In this document: in pieces, positions 1 through 10,175 of the stretch
Position numbering within the stretch: the first letter of the stretch is position 1
Layout of the letters: every line of letters starts with the position of its first letter
Source: Rahnella laticis
Lineage (GTDB): Bacteria; Pseudomonadota; Gammaproteobacteria; Enterobacterales; Enterobacteriaceae
Direction: 5' to 3'
NCBI RefSeq assembly: GCF_015644585.1
Contig: NZ_JADOBI010000004.1
Span: forward strand, 248,001-312,000
DNA length: 64,000 nucleotides
The notes under the pieces: model-generated
The model's input: the letters and a program-made list of their open reading frames with translations, nothing else
Told to the model about the DNA's origin: nothing
Database searches by the model: none
Translations under genes and position numbers: made by a program

Positions 1-1661
1 AGCCAGTTCGCATCGTCACGTTCCGGGAAGTCGAAGCGGCTGTGTGCGCCACGGCTTTCGGTACGGTAGTTTGCGGAGACGGCGGTCGAGAACGCGGTTT
101 CCATCAGGTTATCCAGTTCCAGACACTCGACGCGCTGGGTGTTGAATTCCGAGGAGGTATCATCCAGACGCGCGCCTTTCAGGCGTTCACGGATTACTTT
201 CAGCTCTTCCAGACCTTTCGCCATTGCATCCCCTTCGCGGAAGACCGAGAAGTTATTCTGCATGCACGATTGCAGGTCTTTACGGATAGCCACCGGATCT
301 TCACCCGAACGGGTGTTGTTCCAGCGGTTCAGGCGTTCCAGAGACACATCGATATCGTCCTGAGACGCATCGCGGCTTGCGCCCTGCTCCTGAATGGATT
401 CCTGCAAGTGCATACCGGCTGCACGACCAAAGACCACCAGATCGAGCAGTGAGTTACCGCCGAGACGGTTGGCACCGTGAACGGAAACGCAGGCAATTTC
501 GCCGACCGCGAACAGGCCCGGGATCACTTCATCCTGACCCTGTGCGTTCACACGCAGCGCCTGACCGGTCACTTTGGTCGGAATGCCGCCCATCATATAG
601 TGACAAGTTGGGATAACAGGGATCGGCTCTTTAACCGGATCGACGTGCGCAAAGGTACGCGACAATTCCAGAATACCCGGCAGGCGGGATTCCAGAACGT
701 CTTTACCCAGATGATCGAGTTTCAGTTTGGCGTGCGGGCCCCACGGACCTTCGCAGCCACGGCCTTCACGGATTTCGATCATGATGGAACGCGCCACCAC
801 GTCACGACCCGCCAGGTCTTTGGCATTTGGCGCATAACGTTCCATGAAACGTTCGCCATCTTTATTGAGCAGATAACCACCTTCACCACGGCAGCCTTCT
901 GTGACCAGAACGCCGGCACCGGCAATGCCGGTCGGGTGGAACTGCCACATTTCCATGTCCTGCACCGGCACACCGGCACGCAATGCCATGCCCACACCGT
1001 CGCCGGTATTAATGTGCGCATTGGTGGTGGACTGATAAATACGGCCTGCACCGCCGGTTGCCAGCACGGTCGCTTTGGCTTTGAAGTAAACAACTTCACC
1101 GGTTTCGATACAAATTGCGGTACACCCGACGATCGCGCCGTCCTGGTTTTTCACTAAATCCAGTGAATACCATTCGGAGAAAATCGTGGTGTGGTTTTTC
1201 AGGTTTTGCTGATACAGCGTGTGCAGCAAGGCGTGACCGGTACGGTCGGCTGCCGCCGCGGTACGTGCCGCCTGCTCGCCGCCGAAGTTCTTCGACTGGC
1301 CGCCAAACGGACGCTGATAAATACGGCCGTCATCAAGACGGGAGAAAGGCAATCCCATGTGTTCGAGTTCCAGAATCGCTTCCGGCCCGGTTTTACACAT
1401 ATATTCAATGGCGTCCTGATCACCGATGTAGTCGGAACCTTTTACGGTGTCGTACATATGCCATTCCCAGTCATCCTCATGCGTGTTACCCAGCGCAACG
1501 GTAATACCGCCCTGAGCAGACACCGTATGGGAGCGGGTCGGGAAGACTTTGGAAATCAGGGCGCAGGACAGGCCCTGTTGTGAAATCTGTAACGCGGCAC
1601 GCATACCGGCGCCACCTGCACCGATAACGACAGCATCAAACTCTCTGACTGGCAGATTCAT
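1..1661 (-). CDS. sdhA: Succinate dehydrogenase flavoprotein subunit (3' end outside window)
   Basis: Catalytic subunit of succinate:quinone oxidoreductase (complex II), which oxidises succinate to fumarate on the inner face of the membrane. The frame opens at the ATG at 1661 and runs off the window after about 553 codons; the E. coli protein has 588, so roughly the last 35 residues are missing. The N-terminus shows the Rossmann motif GAGGAG (residues 14-19), then [11 protein letters not shown] with His45, the residue that binds FAD covalently in this family. The substrate-site stretch HPTGI and the [13 protein letters not shown] region are intact. It lies 3 bp after sdhD, in the usual sdhCDA(B) order; sdhB must lie beyond the edge. 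Confidence 0.98.
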   Translation of the reverse strand, partial: MNLPVREFDAVVIGAGGAGMRAALQISQQGLSCALISKVFPTRSHTVSAQGGITVALGNTHEDDWEWHMYDTVKGSDYIGDQDAIEYMCKTGPEAILELEHMGLPFSRLDDGRIYQRPFGGQSKNFGGEQAARTAAAADRTGHALLHTLYQQNLKNHTTIFSEWYSLDLVKNQDGAIVGCTAICIETGEVVYFKAKATVLATGGAGRIYQSTTNAHINTGDGVGMALRAGVPVQDMEMWQFHPTGIAGAGVLVTEGCRGEGGYLLNKDGERFMERYAPNAKDLAGRDVVARSIMIEIREGRGCEGPWGPHAKLKLDHLGKDVLESRLPGILELSRTFAHVDPVKEPIPVIPTCHYMMGGIPTKVTGQALRVNAQGQDEVIPGLFAVGEIACVSVHGANRLGGNSLLDLVVFGRAAGMHLQESIQEQGASRDASQDDIDVSLERLNRWNNTRSGEDPVAIRKDLQSCMQNNFSVFREGDAMAKGLEELKVIRERLKGARLDDTSSEFNTQRVECLELDNLMETAFSTAVSANYRTESRGAHSRFDFPERDDANW

Positions 1662-1664
1662 TTA

Positions 1665-2012
1665 CTACGCTCCCCAAACAACAATTGTTCCGTAAAGTAG
1701 GTAAACCACTAACGTGACGACGATGGCCAGTTGCAGCACCAGTCGGACGGCCAGCGGTTTGACATAGTCCGTTAACACCTGCCACATGCCGATCCACGCA
1801 TGAATCAAAATCGACAGCAATGCCAGCAGTGTGAATACTTTCGTGATGGAGGAAGAGAAGAAGCCATGCCAGACATCAAAAGTCAGTTCCTGAGCCAGAA
1901 CCACAAAGCCCAGAATATAAAGGATGTACAAGGTGAGGATGATCGCGGAAGCACGCAGTAACAGCCAGTCGTGCACACCATTGCGTCCCAATGCAGAAAC
2001 GTTGCTTACCAT
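1665..2012 (-). CDS. sdhD: Succinate dehydrogenase membrane anchor subunit SdhD
   Basis: Hydrophobic 115-residue anchor that, with SdhC, binds haem b and ubiquinone and holds SdhAB on the membrane. Three transmembrane helices are visible (about residues 16-38, 58-80 and 90-113). The start at 2012 ([16 protein letters not shown]) gives exactly the E. coli length. The open frame continues upstream, but that part is out-of-frame sdhC sequence. The start overlaps the sdhC stop by 7 bp, consistent with translational coupling. His71 of the E. coli protein, a haem ligand, corresponds to the histidine in the [11 protein letters not shown] stretch. Confidence 0.97.
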   Translation of the reverse strand: MVSNVSALGRNGVHDWLLLRASAIILTLYILYILGFVVLAQELTFDVWHGFFSSSITKVFTLLALLSILIHAWIGMWQVLTDYVKPLAVRLVLQLAIVVTLVVYLLYGTIVVWGA

Positions 2013-2395
2013 ACGAGGACTCCAGCCAGAATTGACAGCACGACGGTCAGACCGATTGCCACCTGGGCAGAACGGGTACCGGCAGCCAAACTCTCTTCGA
2101 TATAGCCAAAATCCATCAGCAAGTGGCGGACGCCACCGCAAACGTGATAGACCAGCGCAGTGAGTATTCCCCAAAAGATGAATTTGACGAAGAAGCTATT
2201 CATGATGGCAGCAGCCTGTGCAAACCCTTCAGGAGAAGAGAGAGACAAACCTAACAGCCAGAGGAGGATACCGACGGCGACGAAGGTTATTACGCCAGAG
2301 ACTCGGTGTAAGATGGACGCTATCGCAGTAACGGGAAACCGGATCGTTTGCAGATCCAGATTGACAGGTCTTTGTTTTTTCACGGTTTTGCCCAC
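2006..2395 (-). CDS. sdhC: Succinate dehydrogenase cytochrome b556 subunit SdhC
   Basis: First gene of the sdh operon; a 129-residue membrane anchor of complex II with three transmembrane helices. The N-terminus [25 protein letters not shown] is characteristic: the serine and arginine after ASILHR lie at the quinone site in the family. The haem-ligand histidine is in the [14 protein letters not shown] stretch. The length matches E. coli. It is divergent from gltA across a long intergenic region, as in other enterobacteria. Confidence 0.97.
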   Translation of the reverse strand: MGKTVKKQRPVNLDLQTIRFPVTAIASILHRVSGVITFVAVGILLWLLGLSLSSPEGFAQAAAIMNSFFVKFIFWGILTALVYHVCGGVRHLLMDFGYIEESLAAGTRSAQVAIGLTVVLSILAGVLVW

Positions 2396-2659
2396 ACAGC
2401 TCTTATTATTTTACTTCCTCCGGCCCGGAGCAGTATGTCAGACAGCATCTATCCTTCGTTCTTTGCGCTGCTGGTGCGTTGGCTGCGTTTACTCACCCTA
2501 ATCACTGACTGGAGTCAGCTCATAGGGACTCGTTCGCTTGCCGCCTTCCCGCAACGCAAATTACTTGGATATATCAGAGCTAAAAGCTCAACTTCTCCCG
2601 CGCTCAAACAACGACATCCGATGTGCTTAAACGGCGCGATAGTCAATTTTCAAAGCCAT

Positions 2660-2772
2660 TCGTGTTACGGCCAGGCGGCAAGTTTGTGAAGCCCCGGGAG
2701 CTTACATAAGTAAGAGACTGGGGTGAACAAATGCAGCCAACAACGCCGTGGCGCGAAGGGCGAAGAAAATGA
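2660..2772 (+). repeat. ERIC element (copy 1)
   Basis: This matches the enterobacterial repetitive intergenic consensus: a GGCGGCAA left end, a central CCCCGGGAGCTTACATAAG followed by TAAGAGACTGGGGTGA, a GCAGCCAAC block and a purine-rich AAGGGCGAAG right end. The central inverted repeat (CCCCGGGAGCTTAC against GTAAG..CTGGGG) is intact. It lies between the divergent sdhC and gltA genes and would be transcribed only if one of their leaders starts beyond it. Confidence 0.88.
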
Positions 2773-2930
2773 TGCTGGGTGCTCCTACTTCGGATTGCCC
2801 GGAGACCTTGTAGGAGTATAGGTTGATCACATTCTTATTACAATTGCCCTACAAATGCTTTATTCACATTTCTTTTAAACAGTGAGTTAGCTCTCATTTT
2901 CCATAAAAGGCACAAAATAAATTATCTAGT

Positions 2931-2959
2931 TTGACATTTGATCAACATTTCCATTACAT
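2931..2959 (+). promoter_or_regulatory. Candidate gltA promoter
   Basis: A perfect TTGACA at 2931-2936 is followed after 17 bp by TTACAT at 2954-2959, in AT-rich DNA about 400 bp before gltA. The -10 matches poorly, so this is a candidate only. A long gltA leader is also usual in E. coli. Confidence 0.35.
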
Positions 2960-3359
2960 ATGAGCTATCCCTATAGGACTGTGATACTGAGCACATACCG
3001 GCTGACACCAACCGCACCAAAAAGGTGAAAGTCTCTGAAGAATCAGTGGATCACACAATCGTGATGCAGGGTCTTCCCTGTAGCCCCAAGTTATGCAAAA
3101 GTGGGGATTGTGTAAATCCTCATACTCTTCACAGGTACTGAGCGACAGAACAGTAATGATTTACCGAATCGTTAACAACGATGAAACGCCGCTTGTTGGT
3201 CACAGAGCAGTCTGAGACTGCAATTCGACTCAGCTCTACGTTCCCTCCCCATCCGATCGCAGAGTTAAGGCTGACAATAATAATGACCTTTCAAGGCGTC
3301 GCTTCCAGGCATTTCTGTTGTTACTGATTTTTAAAAATAAGGCGCTAAGGAGACTGTAA

Positions 3360-4643
3360 ATGGCTGATAAGAAAGCGACACTTACCCTACAAGGTCACGA
3401 CCCGATTGAACTGAGCGTGCTTACCGGCTCGCTGGGTCAGGATGAAATTGATATCCGTACCCTCGGTTCAAAAGGTCTTTTTACCTATGACCCCGGTTTC
3501 ACCTCTACTGCATCCTGCGAATCCAAAATCACCTATATCGACGGTGACGAAGGTATTCTGTTACACCGCGGCTTCCCGATTGACCAGCTTGCGCAAGAGT
3601 CAACCTTCCTGGAAGTCAGCTACCTGCTGCTGAACGGCGAAGCGCCAACCCCGGAGCAGTTCGAAGAATTCAAAACCAATGTGACCCGTCACACCATGGT
3701 TCATGAGCAGATCACCCGCCTGTTCCACGGTTTCCGTCGTGACTCTCACCCGATGGCCGTACTGTGCGGCGTGACCGGCGCACTGGCGGCGTTTTATCAC
3801 GACTCCATTGACGTCGAAAACGAACGTCACCGCGAAATCGCCGCTTACCGTCTGCTGTCCAAAATGCCGACCGTTGCCGCGATGTGTTACAAATACTCTA
3901 TCGGCCAGCCGTTTGTGTATCCGCGCAACGACCTGTCTTATGCCGGTAACTTCCTGCACATGATGTTCTCCACGCCGTGTGAAGAATATAAAGTGAACCC
4001 GATTCTGGAACGTGCGATGGACCGTATTCTGATCCTGCACGCCGACCACGAACAGAACGCCTCGACGTCTACCGTCCGTACCGCCGGTTCTTCTGGCGCT
4101 AACCCGTTCGCCTGTATCGCAGCCGGTATCGCATCCCTGTGGGGACCTGCGCACGGCGGCGCAAACGAAGCCGCATTGAAAATGCTGGAAGAAATCAGCA
4201 GCGTGGATCACATCCCGGAATTCGTTAAGCGTGCGAAAGACAAAAATGATTCCTTCCGCCTGATGGGCTTCGGTCACCGTGTTTACAAAAACTACGACCC
4301 GCGCGCCACAGTGATGCGTGAAACCTGTCATGAAGTGCTGAAAGAGCTGGATCTGAAAGACAACCTGCTTGAAGTGGCGATGGAGCTGGAACACATCGCA
4401 CTGAACGACCCGTACTTCATCGAGAAAAAACTGTATCCGAACGTCGATTTCTATTCAGGCATCATCCTGAAAGCCATGGGCATTCCGTCGTCCATGTTTA
4501 CCGTGATCTTCGCGATGGCGCGTACCGTTGGCTGGATTGCTCACTGGAGCGAAATGCACCAGGACGGCATCAAAATCGCCCGCCCTCGTCAGCTTTACAC
4601 CGGCTACGACAAACGCGATTTCCATTCTCAGCTGAAAAAATAA
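3360..4643 (+). CDS. gltA: Type II citrate synthase
   Basis: Condenses acetyl-CoA and oxaloacetate to citrate, the first step of the TCA cycle. The protein has 427 residues, the same as E. coli, and is of the hexameric NADH-inhibited type. Catalytic regions are visible: [12 protein letters not shown] (citrate-site histidine), [13 protein letters not shown] (second histidine) and NVDFYSGI (catalytic aspartate). The start is fixed by the N-terminus [10 protein letters not shown] and by AAGGAGA about 5 bp upstream. It is divergent from sdhCDA and ends in a clear terminator before the convergent nei. Confidence 0.98.
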   Translation: MADKKATLTLQGHDPIELSVLTGSLGQDEIDIRTLGSKGLFTYDPGFTSTASCESKITYIDGDEGILLHRGFPIDQLAQESTFLEVSYLLLNGEAPTPEQFEEFKTNVTRHTMVHEQITRLFHGFRRDSHPMAVLCGVTGALAAFYHDSIDVENERHREIAAYRLLSKMPTVAAMCYKYSIGQPFVYPRNDLSYAGNFLHMMFSTPCEEYKVNPILERAMDRILILHADHEQNASTSTVRTAGSSGANPFACIAAGIASLWGPAHGGANEAALKMLEEISSVDHIPEFVKRAKDKNDSFRLMGFGHRVYKNYDPRATVMRETCHEVLKELDLKDNLLEVAMELEHIALNDPYFIEKKLYPNVDFYSGIILKAMGIPSSMFTVIFAMARTVGWIAHWSEMHQDGIKIARPRQLYTGYDKRDFHSQLKK

Positions 4644-4664
4644 GTTCTGATTTCTCAGACTTTA

Positions 4665-4687
4665 AAGGCTCCCGCGGGAGCCTTTTT
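4665..4687 (+). terminator. Rho-independent terminator after gltA
   Basis: AAAGGCTCC and GGAGCC form a GC-rich stem around a CGCG loop, followed by a T-run. It lies 21 bp after the gltA stop and just before the end of the convergent nei gene. Confidence 0.9.
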
Positions 4688-4703
4688 CATTTCAACGTTT
4701 TCA

Positions 4704-5498
4704 TCACACCTGACAAACCGGGCACCAGAAAAATGGCCGTGAAGACACGCTGCCCTTTTCAATCGGATCGCCGCAACGCTCGCAGGGTTTCCCCGTCCGC
4801 CCGAAAACTTTAAAACGAAACAGCGCACCGTGATGCACATTTTCATCCATTGTCCCGCGCGTGGCGTAGGACAAACGCGCGACAGACAAACAGGCATCGG
4901 CCAGTGCATCCAGCTCTGCGTCATTCAGTTCATTCGGTTTATGGTCGGGCAGCAATTTTGCCAGCCACAGAATTTCCGCCCGCAGATAATTCCCCAATCC
5001 GGCCAGAAATGCCTGATCAAGCAACATCCCGCCGAGCTGTCGGTTGCGGAATTTCGGCGAAAGTAACCGCTCACGAACCTGCGCGACGGTCAGGGTTTCA
5101 TCCAGCACGTCCGGCCCGATACGTTGCAGGAACGGGTGATTTTCAATTTCCGCTGTATCGTAAAGCCCGATCTCAGACGCGCTGTACAGCAAGATCGCCG
5201 CGTCCGTGGTTTCGAGTTTTACCCGCAGCGAACGTTTGGTTTCCTTCGGCGTTTCACCGGCCTGAATAACCCGCCAGACGCCATAAAGCTGGTTGTGGCT
5301 GTAGAGCGTCAGGCCATTGGAAAAGTGCGTCAGCAACGCTTTTCCGCGGGTTTCAATCGCCGTAATTTTGGTACCACGTAATGCGGACTGGTAAGGCTTC
5401 AGATTAAGGAAAGCAAACCAGACATCCGTGAGCGGCTTGTTCACCACCGCGGCTGCCAGCAAATCGGCAGCGCGGCGAATTTCAGGACCTTCAGGCAT
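4704..5498 (-). CDS. nei: Endonuclease VIII (DNA glycosylase/AP lyase)
   Basis: Base-excision repair enzyme of the Fpg/Nei family that removes oxidised pyrimidines and cuts the abasic strand. The mature N-terminus [13 protein letters not shown] carries the catalytic Pro2 (Schiff base) and Glu3. The helix-two-turn-helix region ([15 protein letters not shown]) and the C-terminal zinc finger (CERCGDP...WCPVC, four cysteines) are complete. The length, 264 residues, equals the family norm. Its start codon touches the stop of pcp, so it is probably co-transcribed with the upstream pcp-pxp genes. Confidence 0.97.
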   Translation of the reverse strand: MPEGPEIRRAADLLAAAVVNKPLTDVWFAFLNLKPYQSALRGTKITAIETRGKALLTHFSNGLTLYSHNQLYGVWRVIQAGETPKETKRSLRVKLETTDAAILLYSASEIGLYDTAEIENHPFLQRIGPDVLDETLTVAQVRERLLSPKFRNRQLGGMLLDQAFLAGLGNYLRAEILWLAKLLPDHKPNELNDAELDALADACLSVARLSYATRGTMDENVHHGALFRFKVFGRTGKPCERCGDPIEKGSVSSRPFFWCPVCQV

Positions 5499-6148
5499 CA
5501 GTGAGTCGCACCCTCGGCAATCCGCAAATCCTGCTCGGTATGCAGCGCGATGGCAATTGTCAGCTCAAGCGCATTCATCACCGTGTGAACCGACATACTC
5601 GGCGCGCCCGGATGACGCGCGGCCTGCTCCGGCAGATAAGGAATATGGATAAACCCGCCCTTCACCACTTTGCACGACGGCTGGGCAAGACGATGCAGCA
5701 GGCCATACATAATGTGATTACACACATAGGTGCCCGCCGTTTGCGAGACAGAAGCCGGAATACCGGATTCGCGTAACCCGTTCACAATGGTTTTGATCGG
5801 CAAGGTGGAGAAATACGCGGCAGGGCCGTCGGCGACAATCGTCTCATCCACTGGCTGATTGTTTTCGTTATCAGGGATACGCGCATCGTTGATGTTTATC
5901 GCCACGCGTTCGATGCTGAAATCACTGCGACCGCCCGCCTGCCCGACGCAAATCACCATTTCCGGCTGCACTTCATCAATAGCGACATTCAGCGCGTCGA
6001 TAGCTTTGCCAAACACGCATGGCAACTGGCGAACCACAATCTTCGCACCGGACAACTCCAGATCGCCCAACTGCTTCACCACTTCCCAGGACGGATTAAT
6101 TTTTTCACCATCAAACGGCTCGATACCGGTGACTAAGACTTTACGCAT
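5498..6148 (-). CDS. pcp: Pyroglutamyl-peptidase I
   Basis: Cysteine peptidase (family C15) that removes N-terminal pyroglutamate (5-oxoproline) from peptides. The start was set at 6148 ([14 protein letters not shown]), because family members begin there and GGGGAA lies upstream; the open frame extends a further 28 codons with no family likeness. It has 216 residues. The catalytic triad can be placed: Glu in FSIERVAIN, Cys in [11 protein letters not shown] and His in GFIHIPYLP. Its neighbours pxpA, pxpC and pxpB make 5-oxoprolinase, so the product released here would be opened to glutamate by the same operon. E. coli K-12 lacks this gene at the locus. Confidence 0.96.
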   Translation of the reverse strand: MRKVLVTGIEPFDGEKINPSWEVVKQLGDLELSGAKIVVRQLPCVFGKAIDALNVAIDEVQPEMVICVGQAGGRSDFSIERVAININDARIPDNENNQPVDETIVADGPAAYFSTLPIKTIVNGLRESGIPASVSQTAGTYVCNHIMYGLLHRLAQPSCKVVKGGFIHIPYLPEQAARHPGAPSMSVHTVMNALELTIAIALHTEQDLRIAEGATH

Positions 6149-6173
6149 AGGTATTCCCCTGATTTTGCTGAAG

Positions 6174-6911
6174 TCAGCCTGCGCTGACCTGAATATCCTG
6201 CTCACCAAACGCTTCGCGCAGACGGCGCGCAAAGGTCAGTGCGTGCTCACCATCACCGTGAAGACAAACGGTGTCGGCCTGCACCGGAACCCAGACGCCT
6301 TCGCGGCTGAGTACTTTCTGTTCCCGCACCATCGCCAGCGTCTGATCCAGCGCCAGTTCATCGCTCTCAATCATCGCATCCGGCTGGCTGCGCGGCACCA
6401 GCGTGCCGTTACTCTGATAACGCCGGTCGGCAAACACTTCCTGCCGCGTTTGCAGCCCGAGGCGTTCACCGGCCCGGATCAGTTCGCTTCCCGCCAGCCC
6501 GACTAAACGAAGGGCCGGGTCAACGTCATACACCGCACGGGCAATGGCATCCGCCAGCAGCGCATCGGTCGCCGCCTGGTTGTACAACATGCCGTGCGGC
6601 TTTACATGCACCATTTTTCCACCTTCGGCGCGGATGATCGCAGCGAGTGCGCCGAGCTGATACACCACCTGCGCGTACACGGTTTCCGGCGGAAGTTGCA
6701 TGGCCGTCCGGCCAAAGTTCTCGCGATCCGGAAAGCTCGGATGCGCGCCAATTGCCACGCCGTATTTCAGCGCCCAGCGCACGGACTGCTGCATGGTCTG
6801 TGCGTCTCCGGCATGAAAACCGCAGGCAATATTCGCCGAGCTGACGAGCTGCAAAAGCGCCTCGTCATTGGCGCAGCCTTCCCCCAGATCGGCATTCAGA
6901 TCAACGACCAT
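6174..6911 (-). CDS. pxpA: 5-oxoprolinase subunit A (LamB/YcsF family)
   Basis: Subunit of the bacterial ATP-dependent 5-oxoprolinase PxpABC, which converts 5-oxoproline to glutamate. The protein has 245 residues, as in the family. The N-terminal signature [18 protein letters not shown] and the [10 protein letters not shown] motif, with likely metal or substrate ligands, are present. The start overlaps the 3' end of pxpC by 11 bp, so translation is probably coupled. The 25-bp gap to pcp supports a single transcript. Confidence 0.96.
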   Translation of the reverse strand: MVVDLNADLGEGCANDEALLQLVSSANIACGFHAGDAQTMQQSVRWALKYGVAIGAHPSFPDRENFGRTAMQLPPETVYAQVVYQLGALAAIIRAEGGKMVHVKPHGMLYNQAATDALLADAIARAVYDVDPALRLVGLAGSELIRAGERLGLQTRQEVFADRRYQSNGTLVPRSQPDAMIESDELALDQTLAMVREQKVLSREGVWVPVQADTVCLHGDGEHALTFARRLREAFGEQDIQVSAG

Positions 6912-7830
6912 ATAGCCCCCATTTCACCTGTTCGATAAAACGTGATTGCTCATGCAGCGCTTTCTGCGCTTCTTCCGGCGTGCATTTCACAAAGTGAATG
7001 GGCTCGCCAAGGCGGATTTGCGCCAGATTGTATAAATCGGCTTCGATCACGCAGGCAATGCGCGGATAACCGCCGGTGGTCTGCGCATCGGCCATCAGCA
7101 CAATCGGCTGGCCGCCGTGCGGAACCTGCACCACGCCGGGAAGCAGCCCGTGGGAAAGCAGCTCGCGGTCGGTTTCGCGTTTCAGCACATGCCCGTGCAG
7201 GCGATATCCCATGCGGTTGCTTTGCGGGCTGAGCTGCCAGGCGGCGCGCCAGAACTCTTCGCGGGATTGCGCGCTGAATTCCTGATACTCCGGCCCCGGC
7301 AGCGCGCGGATACGGTTACCGAATAACAATTGTTTAATCCCGCCGGATTTTTCAGGCGGATTATACGTGTCGCCCGTCGGCAGTTCGTCGCCGTCCTGCA
7401 ACTGACGTCCATGAAAACCGCCGAACTTCGCTTTCAGATCGGTACTGCGCGAGCCCATCACTTCCGGTACATCTATCCCGCCGGACACCGCCAGATAACT
7501 GCGCATACCGCGCACCGGCGTTTTAAGAGTGAGTACTTGCCCCGGCCTGACGGCGTAACGCCAGCCGGTCCAGATTTCTTTGCCGTCGAGCTGCGCATGG
7601 CAACCTGCGCCGGTCAGCGCAATCCAGCCTTCCCGGTGGAATTGTGCGCTGAACTGGCCGAGCGTGATTTCCAGCCCGGCGGCGTTTTCGTCATTGCCGA
7701 CCAGCAGATTGGCAATCCGCAGCGCGGGCGTATCCAGCGCGCCCGACTGGCTGATTCCCTGCTGGCGATAACCGCTGCGGCCCGGATCCTGAACCGTGGT
7801 CAACATGCCTGCGCGTAAAACCTTCAGCAT
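6901..7830 (-). CDS. pxpC: 5-oxoprolinase subunit C (biotin-dependent carboxylase-like)
   Basis: 309-residue carboxyltransferase-like subunit (allophanate hydrolase subunit 2 family) of 5-oxoprolinase. The N-terminus [20 protein letters not shown] and the motif [14 protein letters not shown] are typical. With PxpB it forms the part related to the KipI-KipA pair. It overlaps pxpB by 7 bp and pxpA by 11 bp, so three consecutive genes are read with overlapping ends. Confidence 0.96.
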   Translation of the reverse strand: MLKVLRAGMLTTVQDPGRSGYRQQGISQSGALDTPALRIANLLVGNDENAAGLEITLGQFSAQFHREGWIALTGAGCHAQLDGKEIWTGWRYAVRPGQVLTLKTPVRGMRSYLAVSGGIDVPEVMGSRSTDLKAKFGGFHGRQLQDGDELPTGDTYNPPEKSGGIKQLLFGNRIRALPGPEYQEFSAQSREEFWRAAWQLSPQSNRMGYRLHGHVLKRETDRELLSHGLLPGVVQVPHGGQPIVLMADAQTTGGYPRIACVIEADLYNLAQIRLGEPIHFVKCTPEEAQKALHEQSRFIEQVKWGLYGR

Positions 7831-8489
7831 ACGCCCTCCTTTTGTGGCACAAAGCGCACGCTGTCGCCCGGCAGCAGCAGCGTCGGCTGTTCCCGCAGCG
7901 GGTCAAACATGGCAAGCGTTGTCTGGCCGATTAATTGCCAGCCGCCCGGCGTGGCCAGCGGATAAATCCCGGTCTGGCTGCCGCCAATCCCGACGGAACC
8001 GGCAGGCACTGACAGACGCGGTTCTCCGCGACGCGGTGTCGCCAGTTTATCCGGCAATCCGCCCAGATAAGGGAAGCCCGGCTGGAAACCGAGAAAATAG
8101 ACGGTGTAATCAATGCCGGAATGCAGTGCCACAACGTCGCTCTCGGACATGCCGGTGTGGCGCGCCACATTCCCGAGATCCGGCCCGTGCTCGCCGCCGT
8201 AAATCACAGGGATCTCAATTAAACGCGATTCAGGCACGATGGCCTCGCTCTCTTCCCACCAGGTTTGCAGGCGCTCAATCGCGTCCAGCGCAGAACTCTG
8301 GGCATCGGTCAGAAGAACGGTCAGATTATTCATGCCAGGAATGACTTCACGTACGCCGGGATAGGCAGCGCGATCCTGCAAACGCTGGGTCAGCCCCCAG
8401 ATCCGTTGCTGGCTTGCCAGCGACACTGGCGGTTCCAGCTCCAGCACTACTGCGCGTTCACCCAGCAGATAACATCGTGCTCGTTGCAC
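7824..8489 (-). CDS. pxpB: 5-oxoprolinase subunit B (KipI-like)
   Basis: 221-residue subunit of 5-oxoprolinase (allophanate hydrolase subunit 1 family). Diagnostic stretches are [33 protein letters not shown] and [16 protein letters not shown]. It is the first gene of the pxpB-pxpC-pxpA-pcp-nei series, reading away from the divergent MFS gene. In E. coli ybgI precedes it directly; here a carrier gene lies between. Confidence 0.96.
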   Translation of the reverse strand: MQRARCYLLGERAVVLELEPPVSLASQQRIWGLTQRLQDRAAYPGVREVIPGMNNLTVLLTDAQSSALDAIERLQTWWEESEAIVPESRLIEIPVIYGGEHGPDLGNVARHTGMSESDVVALHSGIDYTVYFLGFQPGFPYLGGLPDKLATPRRGEPRLSVPAGSVGIGGSQTGIYPLATPGGWQLIGQTTLAMFDPLREQPTLLLPGDSVRFVPQKEGVC

Positions 8490-8580
8490 TCAGGCACTCC
8501 TTAAAGAAAGGTTGTGGATCATCAGGTTATTCAGCAACTCAATGAATCGAAACTTACTCTCTGTTATGCGTGAAACCGAC

Positions 8581-8600
8581 CGGACATGTCAACCTGTCCG
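8581..8600. promoter_or_regulatory. Inverted repeat between pxpB and the MFS gene
   Basis: CGGACA and TGTCCG are 6-bp perfect arms 8 bp apart, in the 228-bp divergent gap (8490-8717). This could be an operator for either gene; no regulator is known. A second short inverted repeat, AGCGTT/AACGCT, lies near 8677-8692. Confidence 0.3.
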
Positions 8601-8717
8601 CCCGTGCTTTCCCGGCTTCAGGGTTTCCCCCGCCGCCATCAACTGCTACTCTCAGAAATGTTGCTGTTTTTTTTAGCGTTTGGATAACGCTTTCGCCACA
8701 AATGAAAGGGAGACGTC

Positions 8718-10175
8718 GTGAAAAAGCCACTGGCCTTATTTTTTCCGCTCTACACCACCACATTACTGATGCTGTTGGGTTCCGGCCTGCTCACTACCTA
8801 CATTTCCCTGCGTCTGTCGGCGATTAACGTCAGCGGCGCGATGATCGGTGCCATCATTGCGGCGAACTACATCGGGCTGGTGATTGGCGGCAAAGTCGGC
8901 CATATCCTGATCGCCCGCGTCGGACACATCCGCGCCTACGTATCCTGTTCCGGGATTATCACCGCCGCCGTTCTCGGTCACGGCCTGACGGATATTATCC
9001 CGGTCTGGGTGGTGCTGCGCCTGATCATCGGTCTGTGCATGATGGTGCAATATATGGTGCTGGAAAGCTGGCTCAACGATCAGGCCGAAGCGAACCAGCG
9101 CGGCGTGGTCTTCGGCTTTTATATGGTGGCGTCGTATCTCGGGATGTCGCTCGGCCAGGTCGTTCTGATGCTCAACAGCGATTTAGGCGTCAGCACGCTG
9201 ATCGTTATCGCGCTGTGTTTTGCGCTGTGTCTGGTGCCGATTGCATTAACCACGCGCACCAACGTCGGCCATATGTCTCCCGCGCCGATGGAGCTGAAAT
9301 TCTTCATCCGCGCCATTCCCAAAGTGCTGGCGATCACGCTGGTCATCGGCATGGTGGTCGGGTCGTTCTACGGTATGGCACCGATTTACACCAGTCAGCA
9401 ATCGCTCACTACGCAGCAAACCGGTCTGTTTATGGCGCTGGCGATTTTCGCCGGGCTGCTGGCCCAGTTCCCGCTGAGCTGGCTGTCCGACCGCTATAAC
9501 CGCAATATGCTGATGCGGATTAACGCCATTTTGCTGGCGCTGACGGCGCTGCCGCTGGCGCTGTTCAGCCATATCTCTTTCCCGCTGCTGCTCGGCATCG
9601 GGTTTATCGTCAGCCTGATGCAGTTCACGCTCTATCCGCTGGTGGTCGCGCTGGCGAATGACATGATTGAACCGGAGCGGCGCGTTTCGCTGTCCGCCTG
9701 TTTGCTGATGGCATTTGGCGTCGGTGCCTGTATCGGGCCGTTAGCCGTTGGCGCGCTGATCCAGCCGCTGGGCGGCAATATTCTGTATGCCTTTTTCGCG
9801 CTGTGCGGCGCTGGCATTGTGGCGTTAAGCCGCACGTCGAAGAAGGAAGAAGAAACGCAAATGGCGGTCGATGCGCCCGTTCCGCACATCGCCATGCCGG
9901 ACAGCCTGAGCAGTTCACCGCTGTCACCGGCGCTGAATCCGGCGTTTGACGAACAAATGATTCAGGACACCATGCCCGCCCCCGAAAACGTGGTTGAACC
10001 GGTTATCGAAGAGACAGACGAAGAGCCCGTCGGGGAAGAAGAAGAGGAAAGCAAATATCCACCGCAGGGTGCAGACCCTGAAGTGGATACCGGATTACAG
10101 CGGGCATTTACGCTGCTGGAAGACAGCGTTTCAGAAAATAGTATTGCCGGAGAAACAACCGAAAAGAAAATTTAA
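8718..10175 (+). CDS. MFS transporter with acidic C-terminal tail (YcaD-like)
   Basis: Major facilitator superfamily carrier of unknown substrate. Residues 1-375 hold twelve predicted membrane helices, with the loop motifs GGKVGHILIARVGH after helix 2 and WLSDRYNRNMLMR after helix 8. The arrangement recalls E. coli YcaD. Residues from about 375 to 485 form a soluble tail rich in Glu, Asp and Pro (EETDEEPVGEEEEE), unusual for this family. The start is GTG with AAAGGGAGA upstream. The last codons overlap the end of the convergent ybgI by 4 bp. Its place next to pxp genes invites a link to 5-oxoproline or peptide uptake, but that is speculation. Confidence 0.8.
   Translation: MKKPLALFFPLYTTTLLMLLGSGLLTTYISLRLSAINVSGAMIGAIIAANYIGLVIGGKVGHILIARVGHIRAYVSCSGIITAAVLGHGLTDIIPVWVVLRLIIGLCMMVQYMVLESWLNDQAEANQRGVVFGFYMVASYLGMSLGQVVLMLNSDLGVSTLIVIALCFALCLVPIALTTRTNVGHMSPAPMELKFFIRAIPKVLAITLVIGMVVGSFYGMAPIYTSQQSLTTQQTGLFMALAIFAGLLAQFPLSWLSDRYNRNMLMRINAILLALTALPLALFSHISFPLLLGIGFIVSLMQFTLYPLVVALANDMIEPERRVSLSACLLMAFGVGACIGPLAVGALIQPLGGNILYAFFALCGAGIVALSRTSKKEEETQMAVDAPVPHIAMPDSLSSSPLSPALNPAFDEQMIQDTMPAPENVVEPVIEETDEEPVGEEEEESKYPPQGADPEVDTGLQRAFTLLEDSVSENSIAGETTEKKI

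Larger units (their letters stand above)
2396..3359. other. sdhC-gltA divergent intergenic region (964 bp)
   Basis: No credible protein gene is seen here. The region must carry the divergent sdh and gltA promoters. An ERIC repeat lies at about 2660-2772, and the part after 2820 is AT-rich and promoter-like. In E. coli the equivalent interval binds CRP, ArcA and Fur-linked regulators; no site was clear enough to assign by eye. Confidence 0.7.

Noticed and set aside
2690-2730. Terminator for gltA or sdhC leaders
   Set aside because: The inverted repeat is the centre of an ERIC element and has no T-run.
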